NCBI RefSeq assembly: GCF_041146795.1 | Contig: NC_135177.1 | Span: 19,047,560-19,111,559 of the forward strand | Direction: 5' to 3' | DNA from: Maylandia zebra | Lineage: Eukaryota; Chordata; Actinopteri; Cichliformes; Cichlidae | DNA: 64,000 bases | In this document: positions 1 through 12,740 of the stretch, one piece after another | How the letters are laid out: the number at the start of each line of letters is the position of its first letter | Position numbering within the stretch: the first letter of the stretch is position 1 | Notes under the pieces: generated by a model | Databases searched by the model: none | Seen by the model: the letters and a program-made list of their open reading frames with translations, nothing else | What the model was told of the DNA's origin: nothing | Program-made: the position numbers and the translations under genes

Positions 1-935
1 GAGTGCCAACTCTTTTCTTACTGCGCTTTTTAGCCTCTTTGATGCCTTTCTGTTCAACACTTGACTTGAACCTTTTTCTTTTCTCACAGATAATCCAAGC
101 CAGCTTGTCAGCAGTCTCTACCCAATGCCAGATGTAATCTTGGTTACTTGTTAGCGGTATCATGCCTTGTTTTCTCAATTGATTATGATTTTCAAATCTT
201 AGCCTGTCGCAAAAAATAATTTCTCTCTTTTACTGCAGTCCAATATTAGCCACTTTCAAGCTAAAGAAGATTTTCCTCAGCAGTTATCTCATCTTTTTTT
301 GTTTAGTTTGACTGAGTGTGTAAAATAAAATTTTAAAATGAATAATTTAAAAACCATATTATTGAAATAAAATGTGTTTTTCAAAATTGCTTACAATGTA
401 ATCATACATTTTTTAAATTTACTTTAAAACATCTTGCATGCATGTCTGGCAAAGGAGGAGCTGATTTACTGTGCATTTCTGTTTCTTGAAATAGAAAAAA
501 GTCTGTTTTCAAACAGGTTTTGTAAACCACATCTGTTGATGATTTTGAAGTTTGTGATAAAGACAAAGAATAGCATGTGGTTTCACTCTAGTTCACAGCT
601 TGTAATAAATCATAAAAACTGGTTGTTGCAGTGGCTGCTTCTCTTTTTAAATGTTGTTGTTGTTGTTGTTCCTCATTACGATCATCCTGAACGACCTCGT
701 ACACATGAGTCTGAGGAGAAGAGCACCAACATTAGTGAAATAGGACATGTGAGCTTGACTCGGCATGATTCTGTTTTTTGATATCTTTCAAAAATATCTT
801 TCAGTACTGGGCTGATCATTAGCTGCAGACCAAGAAGGAAAACATTGTCGTCATTGTGGAAGTATTCAACCTTCAGATCCAGAATAAATCGGATTTATTC
901 CCCAGATCCTTGTTGCGCTTCCTCTTGGTGTAAAT
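1..935. other. Downstream flank of CYP21, no gene recognised
   Basis: AT-rich sequence beyond the 3' end of CYP21. The short open frames here show no recognisable domain, no composition bias typical of coding sequence and no matching splice structure. I see no RNA gene. It could contain the 3' untranslated part of a neighbouring gene beyond the window, but nothing in it proves that. Confidence 0.5.
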
Positions 936-1275
936 GTAAAATGGCCTGTATTTATATAGCGCTTTTACTAGTCCCTAAGGAGCCCAAAGCGCTTTACATA
1001 TCCAGTCATCCATCCACCCATTCACGCACACATTCACACACTGGTGATGGCAAGCTACATTGTAGCCACAGCCACCCTGGGGCACCCTGGGGCACTGACA
1101 GAGGCGAGGTTGCCGGACACTGGCGCCACCGGGCCCTCTGACCACCACCAGTAGGCAACGGGTGAAGTGTCTTGCACAAGGACACAACGACCGAGACTGT
1201 CCGAGCCGGGGCTCGAACCGGCAACCTTCCGATTACAAGGCGAACTCCCAACTCTTGAGCCACGATCGCCCCATA
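936..1275 (-). repeat. tRNA-derived SINE (AFC-like body)
   Basis: Read on the minus strand, the element starts with a tRNA-like head holding an A box (TGGCTCAAGAGTTGG) and a B box (GGTTCGAGCCCC). A conserved body follows, and the 3' tail contains AAAGCGCTATA-like sequence and ends near ATGGCCATTT-type sequence. The same body recurs at 27503-27837 and, 5'-truncated, at 60896-61070. The Pol III boxes and dispersed copies are seen directly. The link to the African cichlid (AFC) SINE family is from memory and not checked. Confidence 0.75.
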
Positions 1276-1531
1276 GAACGGGGTAGTAAATGTACTACTG
1301 GGTAGATTACTCACTATAGCTGATTAACTGACAAGCTGAATGTTTTAGTCGGACCAACACATATATATATATATTTAATTATCTGATATTTTTTGCATAG
1401 TTAATAAAGCTGCTTGTGACTGCACTCTAATGGGACATTTCTGACTGCAGTGTTTGTTTTAATTTCGCAAGAGTGGTCACCTATTGTCAGGGTTATCGCC
1501 ACTGAAGAAATAAAGACTTTGGTTTGGACAT

Positions 1532-1537
1532 TTTATT
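1532..1537 (-). terminator. Candidate CYP21 polyadenylation signal
   Basis: AATAAA on the minus strand, about 140 bases past the CYP21 stop codon, a normal 3' UTR spacing. No transcript evidence is available. Confidence 0.45.
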
Positions 1538-1678
1538 CAGTGATGGTGGAACAAATAACTTTGATAATAAAGTGTAAGAATGAATAAGAATAAGAAGAGA
1601 AAATATAAATATGTGAAACATAAATTTGCACATGCATGGCCAACGCAAACAACAAGTCAGCAATACACCCACTGCAGC

Positions 1679-2843
1679 TCAGGGATTAGTCACAGGTCTT
1701 GGACGTGCTACAACATCATAGGACTTGATCTTAAGCACAACACTGGCAACTCCTCTCAGATCAGGCAGTGAGGTCTCGCTCTCAGGCAGGAGGAACTGAA
1801 AATCTCTCAGCAAGTAGGCACTGAACAGAAAAAGCTCCATTTTGGCCACAGACTCTCCCAGGCAGAGCCGAGCCCCCCCTCCAAAAGGGATCAGGTCACG
1901 GGTGGAGCCGCCTCCGCTTCCCCCTCCTTCATTCAGAAAGCGCTCTGAAAGAGAGAGTGTCAATACTTTATTTGAACTCTTCTGAGCCAAGTGAAATGAA
2001 CACAAATCACACAGCGTTTGGGACAGTACCTGGTTTGAAGCTGTATGGGTCAGGCCAAACTTCAGGATCATGATGTGCTCCAAAAAGATTAGGAATGATG
2101 ACTGTGTTCTTAGGGATGAAATAACCTGCAATGCTAAACATGAGGAGGAGCCATGTATTTGTCTTGATGCCAAGTATCAAGCAACACACATACATAACAG
2201 GGCAACAGCAGAAAATGTGTATGTGTGTATGCCTGTTTGTTTGTTGTTGTTGTTTTTTCAGGTTTTGGTTAATTTAAATAATGTCTACACATCTTCTTTC
2301 TGCACAATTACATAAATAAACAATGCTGGTGCTTGTTGTTTTAATAAATTACATTTTTCTAAAGGTAATTCAAGTGGATGTCTCTTCATAAGTCTGATCT
2401 TGGAGGAAGAGCGGTGCCAAATGTTGCAATACTTCATACTTCCAGCATCACATTCCAGCATACTTCATTAATTAAAACCACTCCCTTTGGAGAAATGTGA
2501 GACTGTGGGAGATCTGGAGACCTCAGCCAGGCTGTACTAGCACATGTATCTCACACATAAACACACACGCACACACAAAGACAATTGTGTTTTCATATCT
2601 TTGTGGAGACATCTAATTGACATAATGCTTTCCCTAGCCGCTTACCCAGACCCTAACCATCAAAAATAAACGAAATGAGTGCCTGATACTAAAATCACAT
2701 TTTGATCCTCAAAAATGGCTTCAAACTCGTGGGGACATGGATTTTGTCCCCATAAGGGCTGTTGGTCCGCACAACAAAAGAAAACTTCAAATTTTTGGTC
2801 CCACAAAGATATGTAAACATGGTACATGTGTGTACACACCCCC

Positions 2844-2885
<42 letters not shown>

Positions 2886-5291
2886 ATATACACACACAGG
2901 TACTTAGTCAGTAGTGCTTATTGTGTGTTGTGTAGTTCCTGCTATTTATTATGTGCAGGCTGACCTGCTGTCTCTGATGGCTCTGTGTGGTACTGCCAAA
3001 GGGGCGACTGGCCTGAGCCTGAGCACCTCACTGATCAGAGAGCAGAGGACCGGAAGTCTGTGTCTGTCGCTGTATTTAGGGTATCGGCCCTCCAATACTG
3101 TGCACAGCTCCTCATATACCAACTCCTGCACCTGTAGATTACATTAGAAAGGATGCATAAAAAACAAAAACATGTATTTTGTTTTAACTTTTTTTTGTTT
3201 TTTGGTAAAAATTCCCAGTGCCTCTGGTCTGTGCAGGAGGAAGGCCACCATCCAGTTTAGCCAGGCCGCAGTAGTCTCTGTTCCCCCGATAAGAAGGTCC
3301 ACTGTTGCCATGTGAACATGAATATCTGTTAATAGCTGGGAACATGAAGACATGTAATTTAATACTTTTACAGTGTTGCATGTTTCCACTTCTAATTGTG
3401 ATCTTGAACTAAGCTTGCTCTATCATCATAGTTTGTAAAATTATCGGGACTTCAGGTGATTTATTAAGGAAAGCAGTCCACTATCTCTCCTGGTATTCAC
3501 TGTATGTACTCACCGCTTTGTCTTCTGTGTTCTGATTGTCAAGTCCCTGGAGGAGGGATCCTGTGATGACATCCTGATTTTTTTTGTCCTGTGACTGCTT
3601 AAATAAATAGCAAAAGTAGATTAAAAGAGAGTTATTTTGGATGTTTTTAAATAACTTGTGTGATTTTGTGTTTGGTTTCACAAAATCACAGCAAGTATTT
3701 TCTTTGTCTTGCGATCTGAATGATTTCAATTCATGAGATCATTATTTTCTTATCATCTTACATTACTAACCTTGTAATTGTTGAGATGTCTTCCTATGAT
3801 TTCGTCTCTCCTGACCACCTCTTTCAGAAGATGGGCAAAAACAGGATTGGGTAATTTCTTTGAGAGAACAAATGACATGAAATTATTTTCACAACATGGT
3901 ACTGGTTTTATTTATTTGACCAATAGTCTAAATGGTGGATATTTACTCTAAGCAGTGGGAAAGAGTCCAGGGCTGATATCCAAGCGGAGCCCCACAGAGC
4001 AACAATCTTATTGAGACATCTGTGCAACTCCTGCAGCTCCGATGAGCTCTTATCATACTACAAGACACAAAGTAATGAGACACACTGTCCAAAAACAGAG
4101 GGAACGAGATGTCGTCATGCTTATCCTCAAGAGTTTCACTTCCTGATTAACAGAACATTATGAATGTACCTTTTCTAAGACGGTGACATGAAAACAAACA
4201 GAACTAGGGGGAGAAGAATACTCACTTCTATTCCGAAAGCCAGAGTGGTGATGACATTACTGGCCGCCACAGTAAAATCCTCTGACAGATCTACAGCACA
4301 GCCTTTATAGCCCATCAAAACCTAAACAGTGAACAAACCCGTGCTTTATCCCGAGCATTTGGTTTGCAAAGTCTTCCTTCTAAAATCTTGTTTTCCAGCT
4401 TTTTTTAACTGTACCTTTAACAGATGCAGCGCTTGTCTCTCAATGACATCATGCAAAGACTTTTTGCAGCAACGCTGCAGAGAACTATGGACAAGGCGAT
4501 GTTGTGCCTTCCACTTTTCAGTATAGTCACCTAAAGATATGTTGCAACCTCCCCCAGACACAATATTACCTGAAAGAAATGAGTCAGGGTCATGATATCA
4601 TATGACAACTACGCAGCCCAGTGCACTGAACTGAACTCTTTACCTGTGTATGAGATCGGTCTCCCGGCAAAGTCACACCATTTCTTCACCAGTGCTTCTC
4701 TTATGACTTCCCTGCTGTTCAGCACTACCATAGCTGAAACAACACGATTATAAGTGCAGTGTTTTGGTGTTATGCAATCTGAAATTTACTAAAAATGTCA
4801 ACCGTTATCAATTAATGGATCATTACTTGTTGTTCCGCATTTAAGGCGATAAATGCTTCCATAGCGCTGTGCCAAATTTGTGAGGTGAATTGGTAGATGA
4901 TCATGTTTCAGCTCCATCATATTACCAATGAGAAAGTGGCCGGGAGGGCCCGGGAGGGAAAGAGATGAGGAGCAGGGAAAAAACTGGTCCAGAAATCTAG
5001 AATCATCTCCTACACAGAATTAGAAAAGACAAAGTAAAATGGACAGGCGCAAACGATATAGAATAACAACCAGTTTCAGTTTTGTAAGTCTCCATATTTT
5101 TAATTTCATTATTTATTGCAACCATCAAAACCATATACTATAAAAAGACCGTGAATATATACTCAACTTGACTTACTTCCCTTATGATTTTCCTGAACAT
5201 CTTTGTGTTTCTGACCAGAAATCCAATTCAGCACCATGAACAGCAGTACAACCAGGAACGCAGCTCCCACACTGACTATTGATATTTCCAT
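1679..5291 (-). CDS. cyp21a2: Steroid 21-hydroxylase (cytochrome P450 family 21)
   Basis: Microsomal P450 that hydroxylates progesterone and 17-hydroxyprogesterone at C21 on the way to corticosteroids. Exons (high to low): 5291-5177, 5009-4827, 4733-4644, 4569-4415, 4321-4226, 4057-3947, 3857-3771, 3594-3514, 3335-3222, 3131-2965, 2133-2030, 1944-1679. They join in phase to 522 codons plus stop (human enzyme about 495). The N terminus is a hydrophobic membrane anchor. The I-helix motif GGTETT is near residues 323-328, ExxR (EVLR) at 379-382, and the haem loop [11 protein letters not shown] has its Cys ligand near 462. The VIIPNLxGAH and LRLRPVxPLAxPHR stretches match CYP21 rather than CYP17. 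Intron 9 appears to use a GC donor. The ATG is the first in frame and lies 46 bases below a TATA-like box. It is next to a tenascin and two C4 genes, the expected MHC class III company. Confidence 0.93.
2848..2900. repeat. (CA)n microsatellite in CYP21 intron 10
   Basis: Near-perfect AC dinucleotide run followed by interrupted CA units, inside the intron between 2965 and 2133. Likely polymorphic. Confidence 0.9.
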
Positions 5292-5336
5292 TATCACTTA
5301 GAGTCTTCTCGCGGTGGTCAACACGCAGCCCTGAAC

Positions 5337-5343
5337 ATTTATA
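5337..5343 (-). promoter_or_regulatory. TATA-like box of CYP21
   Basis: TATAAAT on the minus strand, 46 bases upstream of the CYP21 start codon, which would leave a 5' UTR of about 20 bases. Position and sequence fit a core promoter. The assignment is inference. Confidence 0.45.
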
Positions 5344-5876
5344 GTCCTCTCACAGGTCTTAAAGCCTGTCAGCTCGATACAGTGTTTGGTGTTTTCGCTA
5401 TAATCAAGGACATCCAAATATTTGTTAGGTCAGCATGACTGTTGATGTGATAAATGCAGCACAAGACAGCCTAGACATGATTTGCACTCACTAAAGGGCA
5501 TGTTAACACATTTTAGTTGACATTACAATCTGTCAAGCCTGTGTTTCTCAATCTTGTAACACGACGAACGCAGGGAGGTGAGAAATTGTAAATTGCTTTC
5601 AGGAAATAAAAACTCACGAGACCAAGGTTAGCCACATTTATTCCAATGGAGTGAAACAGTGCATGTTTAATTACAGTAGTAGTGGGGTGGCATACAATTT
5701 TGGGGCACAAAACACATTTGTATTGAAATGAATGAGTCAGGCAGAACAGTAGAACAGAATTCAAAAGTTACAATAAAATTAGTTGTTACGTCTGCTATAA
5801 AAACAGATCAGAAAATTACTTGCACATTGAATCAAATGAACTGACAGCTGCAGCTATCAAAACAACTATAGGTTAT

Positions 5877-5882
5877 TTTATT
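5877..5882 (-). terminator. Candidate tenascin polyadenylation signal
   Basis: AATAAA on the minus strand, about 100 bases past the tenascin stop codon and about 590 bases before the CYP21 start codon. The two genes are therefore tightly packed head to tail. Confidence 0.45.
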
Positions 5883-5982
5883 CGGACAGAGACACAGAAA
5901 CCGTGAGATCCAAGGTTCTCGAAAATTTCTGGAGCTTTAATTTTCTGTCAGATGCAGAGTTTTCATGGAGGCTGGTCCATCC

Positions 5983-8900
5983 TTACCCATGAGTTGCAGG
6001 GGAGAACCTGGAGGGTCTGAACTTCATCTCAGTGAAGGGAATGGAGGAGTCTTTACCTTTCCAGTCTATCCAGACTATTCCCTAGAGCAGAAACAGAAAA
6101 AGAAAATCTATCTTTGGCCAGTGTGCTTTAAAAGATAAAAACGTTTAGAAATCAGCAGAGATTAGTCGTACCTGATTGTTACTGTTGATGCCATAAAGAC
6201 CATTGAGGTTGACCTTGTAACAGTTTTTATACCACCAGCCTCCCATGTAGGCCTTGGCACAGTGGATCCCCATGGGATCAGGGTTCTTGTCTCGGGTTGA
6301 GAATGGACGACCGTTATGGTACCTCATAGAGTCACCTGTCAGAAAAGTGCATTGATATTGAGATCCAAATTGTCAGGTATAACTGCACTTGTTTTGTTTT
6401 AATGCAGTTTTTGAAACTGGACCTGCTGTTCCGGTGTAGCCAGACACGGTGAGCGTATAGTGCCTCGTCTCTGAATCGACAGAGAAGTTCGTGTAGTGAG
6501 CGTAGACGGTATGGTTTCCTGATCGCATATCCACTCTCAGACTCACAGGGCCAACATTAGTCAGGTTGTGCAGGAGCTCATTTCCTGGTGGGAGTTGGGA
6601 GAAAAGATGCTGTTTAAGCAGATGTAGTGAAAACAAAAGAAAACACTTTGAATCAGATAAAGTGATTAGAAGCTTGGCTTTATACTGTACCAAGCCAGAA
6701 TTCTTCACTCAGGTTTCCAAAGCCAGCTTTGTATTCACTCCATGTTCTGAAAAAATCTGTTTTTCCATTCATCCTCCTCTGGAACACCTGCAAAACACAG
6801 AGACTGCTGTCTAAAACCCAAATAAAAGTCTATTTTTGACTTTTATTCAAGTGACTGCAGTTTGTCTTACTGTCCAGCCGCCTCCATCAGTCTCCATGTC
6901 ACAGTAGACTCTAACTGCTCGCCCCTCTCGTCCTTGAGGGTAGATGTCCAACTCTCCTGAGTGCAGAGCTCCATTCAGCAGCTCCTGAGAGCACTCGGTA
7001 GGGAAAGGGAAGCGCAGTTTTCCTAACAGATAAAGAAAATTAGTTTTTAGAGTAATCACAAGATGGGATTACATTGCAACACGTAAAATGCATACCTGTG
7101 ATGAATTCTGTGGTGACAACAGATGTATAGTGTCCATCTCTCTCGCCTTGCACCACAACAAAATAGCGGGACATGGGCAAAAGCCCAGTCAACTTGTACT
7201 CTGTGATGGTGGGCTCCAGAATCACCTCCTAATATAAACACAGTAACACACAGAGCTTTGAAATTCTGTAAAAGTCGGGTCTCTCTTTAATTATTGTATA
7301 CCAAAGATCAAAAATTGCAACTGACCTTTGTCTCCTCTCCGGCCACCTGATAGAGCACTTTGTAGCTGTGATAAACGGCAGGGGTGGCTCTCCAAGCTAT
7401 GACTGCACTTCGAGCCCCAACTTCACTGGCTTTGACCACTGAGAGACACAAGAAGCCCCTTGGCAGTTTTTCTTTTTTCTTTTTTTAAGTTTACTCACTT
7501 AAAACTAAACATACTCTCTAGGTTGCTCATCCATGAAGGATTATTTTATTCTCTCTTGTTTAAGATTATGATTTTACTTCATTTTCCCACCCTTTTGCTC
7601 ACCATTTGCAGTAGTAAATGTTGTTGAGATGGCCATACTCTGCAGACTGTCCTTCTGGCTCAGCACTTTGACCCTGTAGAGGGTGCCTTTCTGCAGGCCT
7701 CTCAGCTGGTGCTCCACTGAGTTTCCTGACAAGGTCACGGTCACTGTCACATTAGGAGCTGTGGCAATAAGAGCATTCCGCTTAGTCGCAAGCACTTATT
7801 CATTAGTCATTATGTCAGTGTGGCCACACTCACTCTTAGAGGACTCGTAGCTGATGACGAAGCGGTCTACTTTCCCTAGACTGGGAGTCCACTGCAGCAC
7901 AGCTCTGGTGTCTGTCACATTGACAACTTGAAGATGCGTTGGAGGGGCGGGCACTGCAGTTCGGATATTATCCACAGTGTTTATGTTTTATTTTTGCACT
8001 CCAAGACAAAGACAGTAGCCTTTTATAATAGTAAACTTGTCTAAGATTGTACCTGTGGTGATGACGGATGTGAGTGGATCACTCTGGAATTGGCCTTGTG
8101 TCGTAGTTACAGTGATTATGTAGGAAGACCCAGCAGACAGCTTGGACAGAACAACATAAGACTGCTTAGAGCCCACTGTCACCAAGCGGTTCTCCCCTGT
8201 CAGGACGACAACAAGCACCACAATGAGACACTAAGAACATTTCCTAATAAACTGACATTAACCTTCACTTGGGTTGAGCTGGCATTAATTAAGTGTTTTA
8301 TGCTGGATAACTCTGGTCTGAGATAAACAATATGAGCAGTACTTAACAGACCTGTTAAAATGTTGGTGTATGTGACCCTGAAGCCTGTGAACGTTGTCTT
8401 TGGTTTGGACCAGGAAACATTGAGAGAAGCCTCTGTGACATTACTGAAAACCATCTCTGTGGCTGGCTCAGGACCTAGCAAGAGAAAAAAGTACAACATA
8501 GTGTATCATTTGCTTAGATATTGATGGACTTATACATAAACGTTTTCCTGCTGTTATTACCTGTGGTTGCAGTTACTCTGTGAATCTTTGATTTTCTCTG
8601 TGCTGCTGTACCATATATATGCAGGACATAGCGCGTGTTTGCCCGCAAATTACTGAACTCCACAGAGCGCACATTACCCGGGACCACCATCGAGATCCTC
8701 TTGGGGTCAGCTTTAACTTTTGATCCATCAGCTTTCCTGGAGGAGGCAGTTGTGTTGGTGCGCTCACTCTGTACTAAGACTTCCGTTGCGTTCCTAGCTG
8801 CAGAGGGCTTTTGTCCTGGAAGAGCTTCCTCCTCAAAGTCCTCGTAACCATCTTCGTCTCCTTCTGTCTGTGGCTCTCTTCTGATCACAGTGAAGTTCTT

Positions 8901-11131
8901 AAACATCCCTTGGGGTGCTAACCATGTGACTGTGAAGCTGTGGGAAGATATGTTTACAGCCTTCACAGATCCTAATCCAGATCCTCCGGTCCTCTTGATG
9001 CTGATCCCTGAGTCATGGTGAGTTGTTTTGTCATGATGAGATTTAGTCTTATCTGATGCAGCTCCAATGGTTCGATTCAATACATCCAGATTTATTTGTG
9101 TTCCTTTCCCAGTCTTGTCAGTTTTTTTGTCCACAGTCTGCAAAATTAAAGTGTCTAATTTACCTGTCTTATTTGGTTTATGGCCGGATGACTGAGATAC
9201 ATTCTTTTCACCCTTCGTGGACTGCTCCAAAATGTCCTTGTCTGTTTTGGTTTTGGTTGTCCCTGTGCCCTTGGAGATGGTTGTGTCAGTTTTAGAAACC
9301 TTCTTCACATTGCTTTGTGTTCCATTATTTTGTGGTTCATCTTTCAGATGGTCGGACGTTGAAAATGTTCTGCTGCCAGTCCCATCTTTAATGTTGGTTT
9401 CTGAGGCTGAGGGTGTTGTTTTGCCTTTTCGGGTTACCTCCTTCTTGTTTTCCTCTTGTTTCGGGAGACTTTTGTCAACAGTTGGGCGACTGGTGTTTTC
9501 AGGATTTGAAGAACCTTTAGTAGTTGTTTTCTTCACAGCGGTGTCTTCTTTCACTTGTGTTTTATCAACAGCTCCTTTGGCATTAGTGGCTTCTTTAGGT
9601 GTAGTGTCAGTCTCAGACACATTCTTCTGGAAAAGTGTTTGTTCTGCTTTGGTATTTTTCTCCTGCATGCTGTCCTTTCCTTTTTTCACCTGCAGGATTA
9701 CAGTCTCCACTGTTGGCTGGATGGTGCTCCCTTTGCTAGCTTCTGAAAAGCCCAGGGAGAGGCTGCATCATTCAAAGGTTACATACAAATATTTATTTTT
9801 TCTCATTTTAGTGCAAACATAACTTACTTTTGCTACACTCGGCTCCTTGTGCACACTTACTGCAGTCTAGACCCATGAATCCTTTGTGGCAGATACATTT
9901 ACCCTTCTCACATTTCCCATTGTCGCCACAGTCATTTGGACAGTTTGCAGAGCATGGACCTGGGCAGAAACAAACAGAACAAGGAATGTTTAATCCTGTC
10001 TATACTGAATAGTGTTTAAAATGATAAAATATGGTGAATAAATCATAAGAAAATGATACATTTATCTTTGAGAAAGGACATCTCTCTTTCGAGCCGAGCC
10101 ACACGCCCTTTCAGTTCGGCCATTTCAGCCTCACACTCTCCACTGCAGCCACCAGGCAACAAGCTGATCTTATGAGTCATGACGAGTGGAGCACCAGGTT
10201 TCAGCTTCAGCTCCTGCTCCTTGGTGTTGCTTGAGTCGCAGCCCTCACTGATAATCACTTTGATGGGCTGCGAAGAGGCAGGCTTGTCTTTGCTGGATTC
10301 TTTGATTAAAACTGTGTCATTGGCAGAGGTTGTGACCTTTTCTTTGTCAGTTGTCTTTGCTGGAGTCTCCAGTGGCAACACAGTTGGAACTTTTGTGGGA
10401 GAAGGCTTGCCCTTGGACTTCACGTCATTGATGGTGGGGGACCTAGCAACAACAGTTTGATTGACAGATGGTGCGGGCTTGTTTTTTGTGGCAGCAGTGG
10501 ACTTTATAAATGTTGACTGAGTATTTTGAACTACGGTGGTGGCAGGCCTGTCTTTGGCAGTATTCCCATGATCAGTTGAAGGAGACCTAATTAGAATAGT
10601 CTGATTGCCAGAGGGCTGAAGTTTGTGTTTGGTGGGTTTAGCACCGCTGGATGAAGCAGTCTTTGTGGGTGTTGGCTGAACATTTAGAATTCCAGTGGGG
10701 GAATGCTTGTCTTTGCTTCCTTTTACTTCACCACCTGAGGCTGACTTAGGGGACTTAGTCTGGTTAACTGGGACTGTGTGCTTGTCTTTGTTTGAGAGGG
10801 TGCTTCTGGGTGTAGTAGCCTTTACCACTGACGGAGTGGTTTGAATTACTGTTGGGCTGTGCCTGCCTTTGGTGGTCAGTGTAACATTGGCTGTTGGAGA
10901 TTTTTGCTTGGTAGCTGGAGTGGGTAAAACTGTCTGATTGATGGCATTTGGCTTAAGGGTGAGCTGGTTGGTCTGTTTGTCAGGGAGAGCAGTGGTTTTT
11001 GGTTTTGAACGGGTAAATGCTGCACTGGCTTTGGTCACATCACTTCCTGTGGAGTCTCTCTTCTCATTGGTTGTGGTTTGAATAGAGGGAAATGGGGTGA
11101 GAAGGAGGAGTAGTCCTAGAGTAAATAACAT
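5983..11131 (-). CDS. tnxb: Short tenascin, tenascin-X-like
   Basis: Secreted matrix glycoprotein. Exons (high to low): 11131-10060, 9959-9828, 9742-8561, 8474-8352, 8196-8053, 7953-7834, 7758-7603, 7438-7326, 7228-7096, 7022-6871, 6787-6691, 6584-6423, 6335-6172, 6081-5983; 1282 codons plus stop, all phases closing. In order: a signal peptide (residues 1-19), a Thr/Lys/Ser-rich region with spaced NQT sequons (about 20-290), a Cys-containing heptad segment (about 310-357, [16 protein letters not shown]) for trimer formation, one tenascin EGF repeat (exon 2), a Thr/Lys-rich linker, a first FN3 with an acidic [11 protein letters not shown] insert, three FN3 domains each split over two exons, and a fibrinogen-like globe from about residue 1059 ([11 protein letters not shown] and GGWWYKNC motifs). 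Mammalian TNX has many more EGF and FN3 repeats. The X identity rests on linkage to C4 and CYP21; tenascin-W/R-like alternatives need a tree. Confidence 0.88.
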
Positions 11132-11247
11132 TTTGATCCAGCAACTGTGGTCAGAGAAGCTGTTGCTTCAGTGGAACTGAATTTACGTTACTGTAAATCT
11201 ATGAATTCCTTCTTCTATATTTTGCTTTTTTCTTTGCCAGGTCTCAC
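11132..11247 (-). other. Probable 5' UTR part of tenascin start exon
   Basis: A strong acceptor (TTTCATTTCCAG) ends at 11248 on the minus strand, 117 bases before the ATG, so the first coding exon probably begins with this untranslated stretch. A possible partner donor (CTCAG followed by GTTAGT) ends an upstream purine/pyrimidine-biased stretch at 12670. That would be a non-coding first exon between about 12740 and 12670. Both calls rest on splice-site sequence alone. Confidence 0.35.
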
Positions 11248-12740
11248 CTGGAAATGAAGACAGAAATAAAGAAAGAGCTGAATTATGGCAGAGTTGAATG
11301 CAGGAAACACTAACGTAGGCCATTTTATAGCTGATTTTTGAGTTCCAAGTAGGACTTTAATGAGCATACATATATCTTTTACAGGACTGACCAGCATCAC
11401 ATTCACAGAGCTTCCATTCACACTTAAAGCTCCTCAGTAGAACTGGCTAATCAGAGACTGGCAGCAATTTAAAAAGTGGTTAACTGACAAGACATTTCTG
11501 GCTTCTAAGTACTTACTTTTTCTATTCAGTTTCAAAAAACATTTAGATTTTTTTTCCTGAAAAACAAACTTACTGAAAAATTCTAATTGTTTTTGTTGTT
11601 TGTTTTTTGTAGTCTATTGCTTAAAAATCTATTTTTCAATTGTTTCAGGTTTTTCCAGAGAGGAAAATACGCATATGATGGAGAACTCTCAAAAATAAAA
11701 TATCAGATATGATACACTAGGTGTTAAAGTGTTAATGCAGAAGCTGTATGCTGTGAGCTGACCTTTAGAGCTAACTAAGCAGATTTATTTAAATGACCTT
11801 TTAAGTATTTCCTTTGAGCTTTGCCACTTATATATACTATAAATATGCTATATACCTAAATACTCATAACTGGAAAACATGTCCAAACCTCTGTTATGTG
11901 CTTTTTACAATAAAGCTGCTGTAAAAATTGACACAGACATGCATCCAGATATTCAGAAGTGTTCCAAGTGTTCAGTCGTAAAGTGACTGCTGTTCAAACC
12001 AAGTAAGGTCTAAGTCACTGGACACTGAGCAGGAAGGAAAAGCTGACCTGAGTGGGAAACTCAGAGTGTGCCACTGAGACTATGTGGCCAGGTAACAGAG
12101 CTTTACTGTAAGAACTGTGGGACACAGTATGTCTTTCACTATACAGACGGTTACATAAAGCTCGTCACCCACAACTCATAAAACCACAAAAGAAAATACG
12201 TCCAGCCTTGCTTTTAAATGAGCTTCAGTGCTGGTTGAATTAATAAGTCTTCTTTATTTCTAAAACTGATAGAATTCATTTTGATTCCATGATTAAAACT
12301 AAAAGGAAAAATTTAGCAATAATGGGTTTTTTTTAAATTGTTTTTCCACTGCACTCACAAAAACTACTATTTATAAATCCTTTTCACTGTAAATAAAACA
12401 AGGAAAGAATCAACACCAAAACCCTTTCTACTCATTAAGACACAGAAAATTATAACATTATACTCTACAAATAAACAATAAGATTAAAAACCCATCCACA
12501 CAAACACACCTGAAAGTAGGATGCTAGTTATTCCAATGCAGTTTTCACAAAAAAGGGGAATAAAAAGTTGCACTTACTTGAATAATGACTTGGTTCTTTC
12601 TTTATCTCTTTCTTTGACTTTCTCCCTCCATCTAATTGGAAGAGTGGACACAGAACTTCTTCAACTAACCTGAGAGGAAAGAGGTGAGAAGAAGGACCAC
12701 CACTAGAAAGGAGGAGAGTGATAAAGTCTGCTCCTACTTA

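Noticed and set aside
434-781. 115-codon plus-strand frame
   Set aside because: AT-rich, contains a GTT microrepeat and shows no family signature.
9217-9822. 201-codon plus-strand open frame
   Set aside because: It is antisense to the Thr/Lys-rich exon 3 of tenascin; low-complexity coding sequence often leaves the other strand open.
10179-10460. 93-codon plus-strand open frame
   Set aside because: Antisense to tenascin exon 1, no domain and no splice context.
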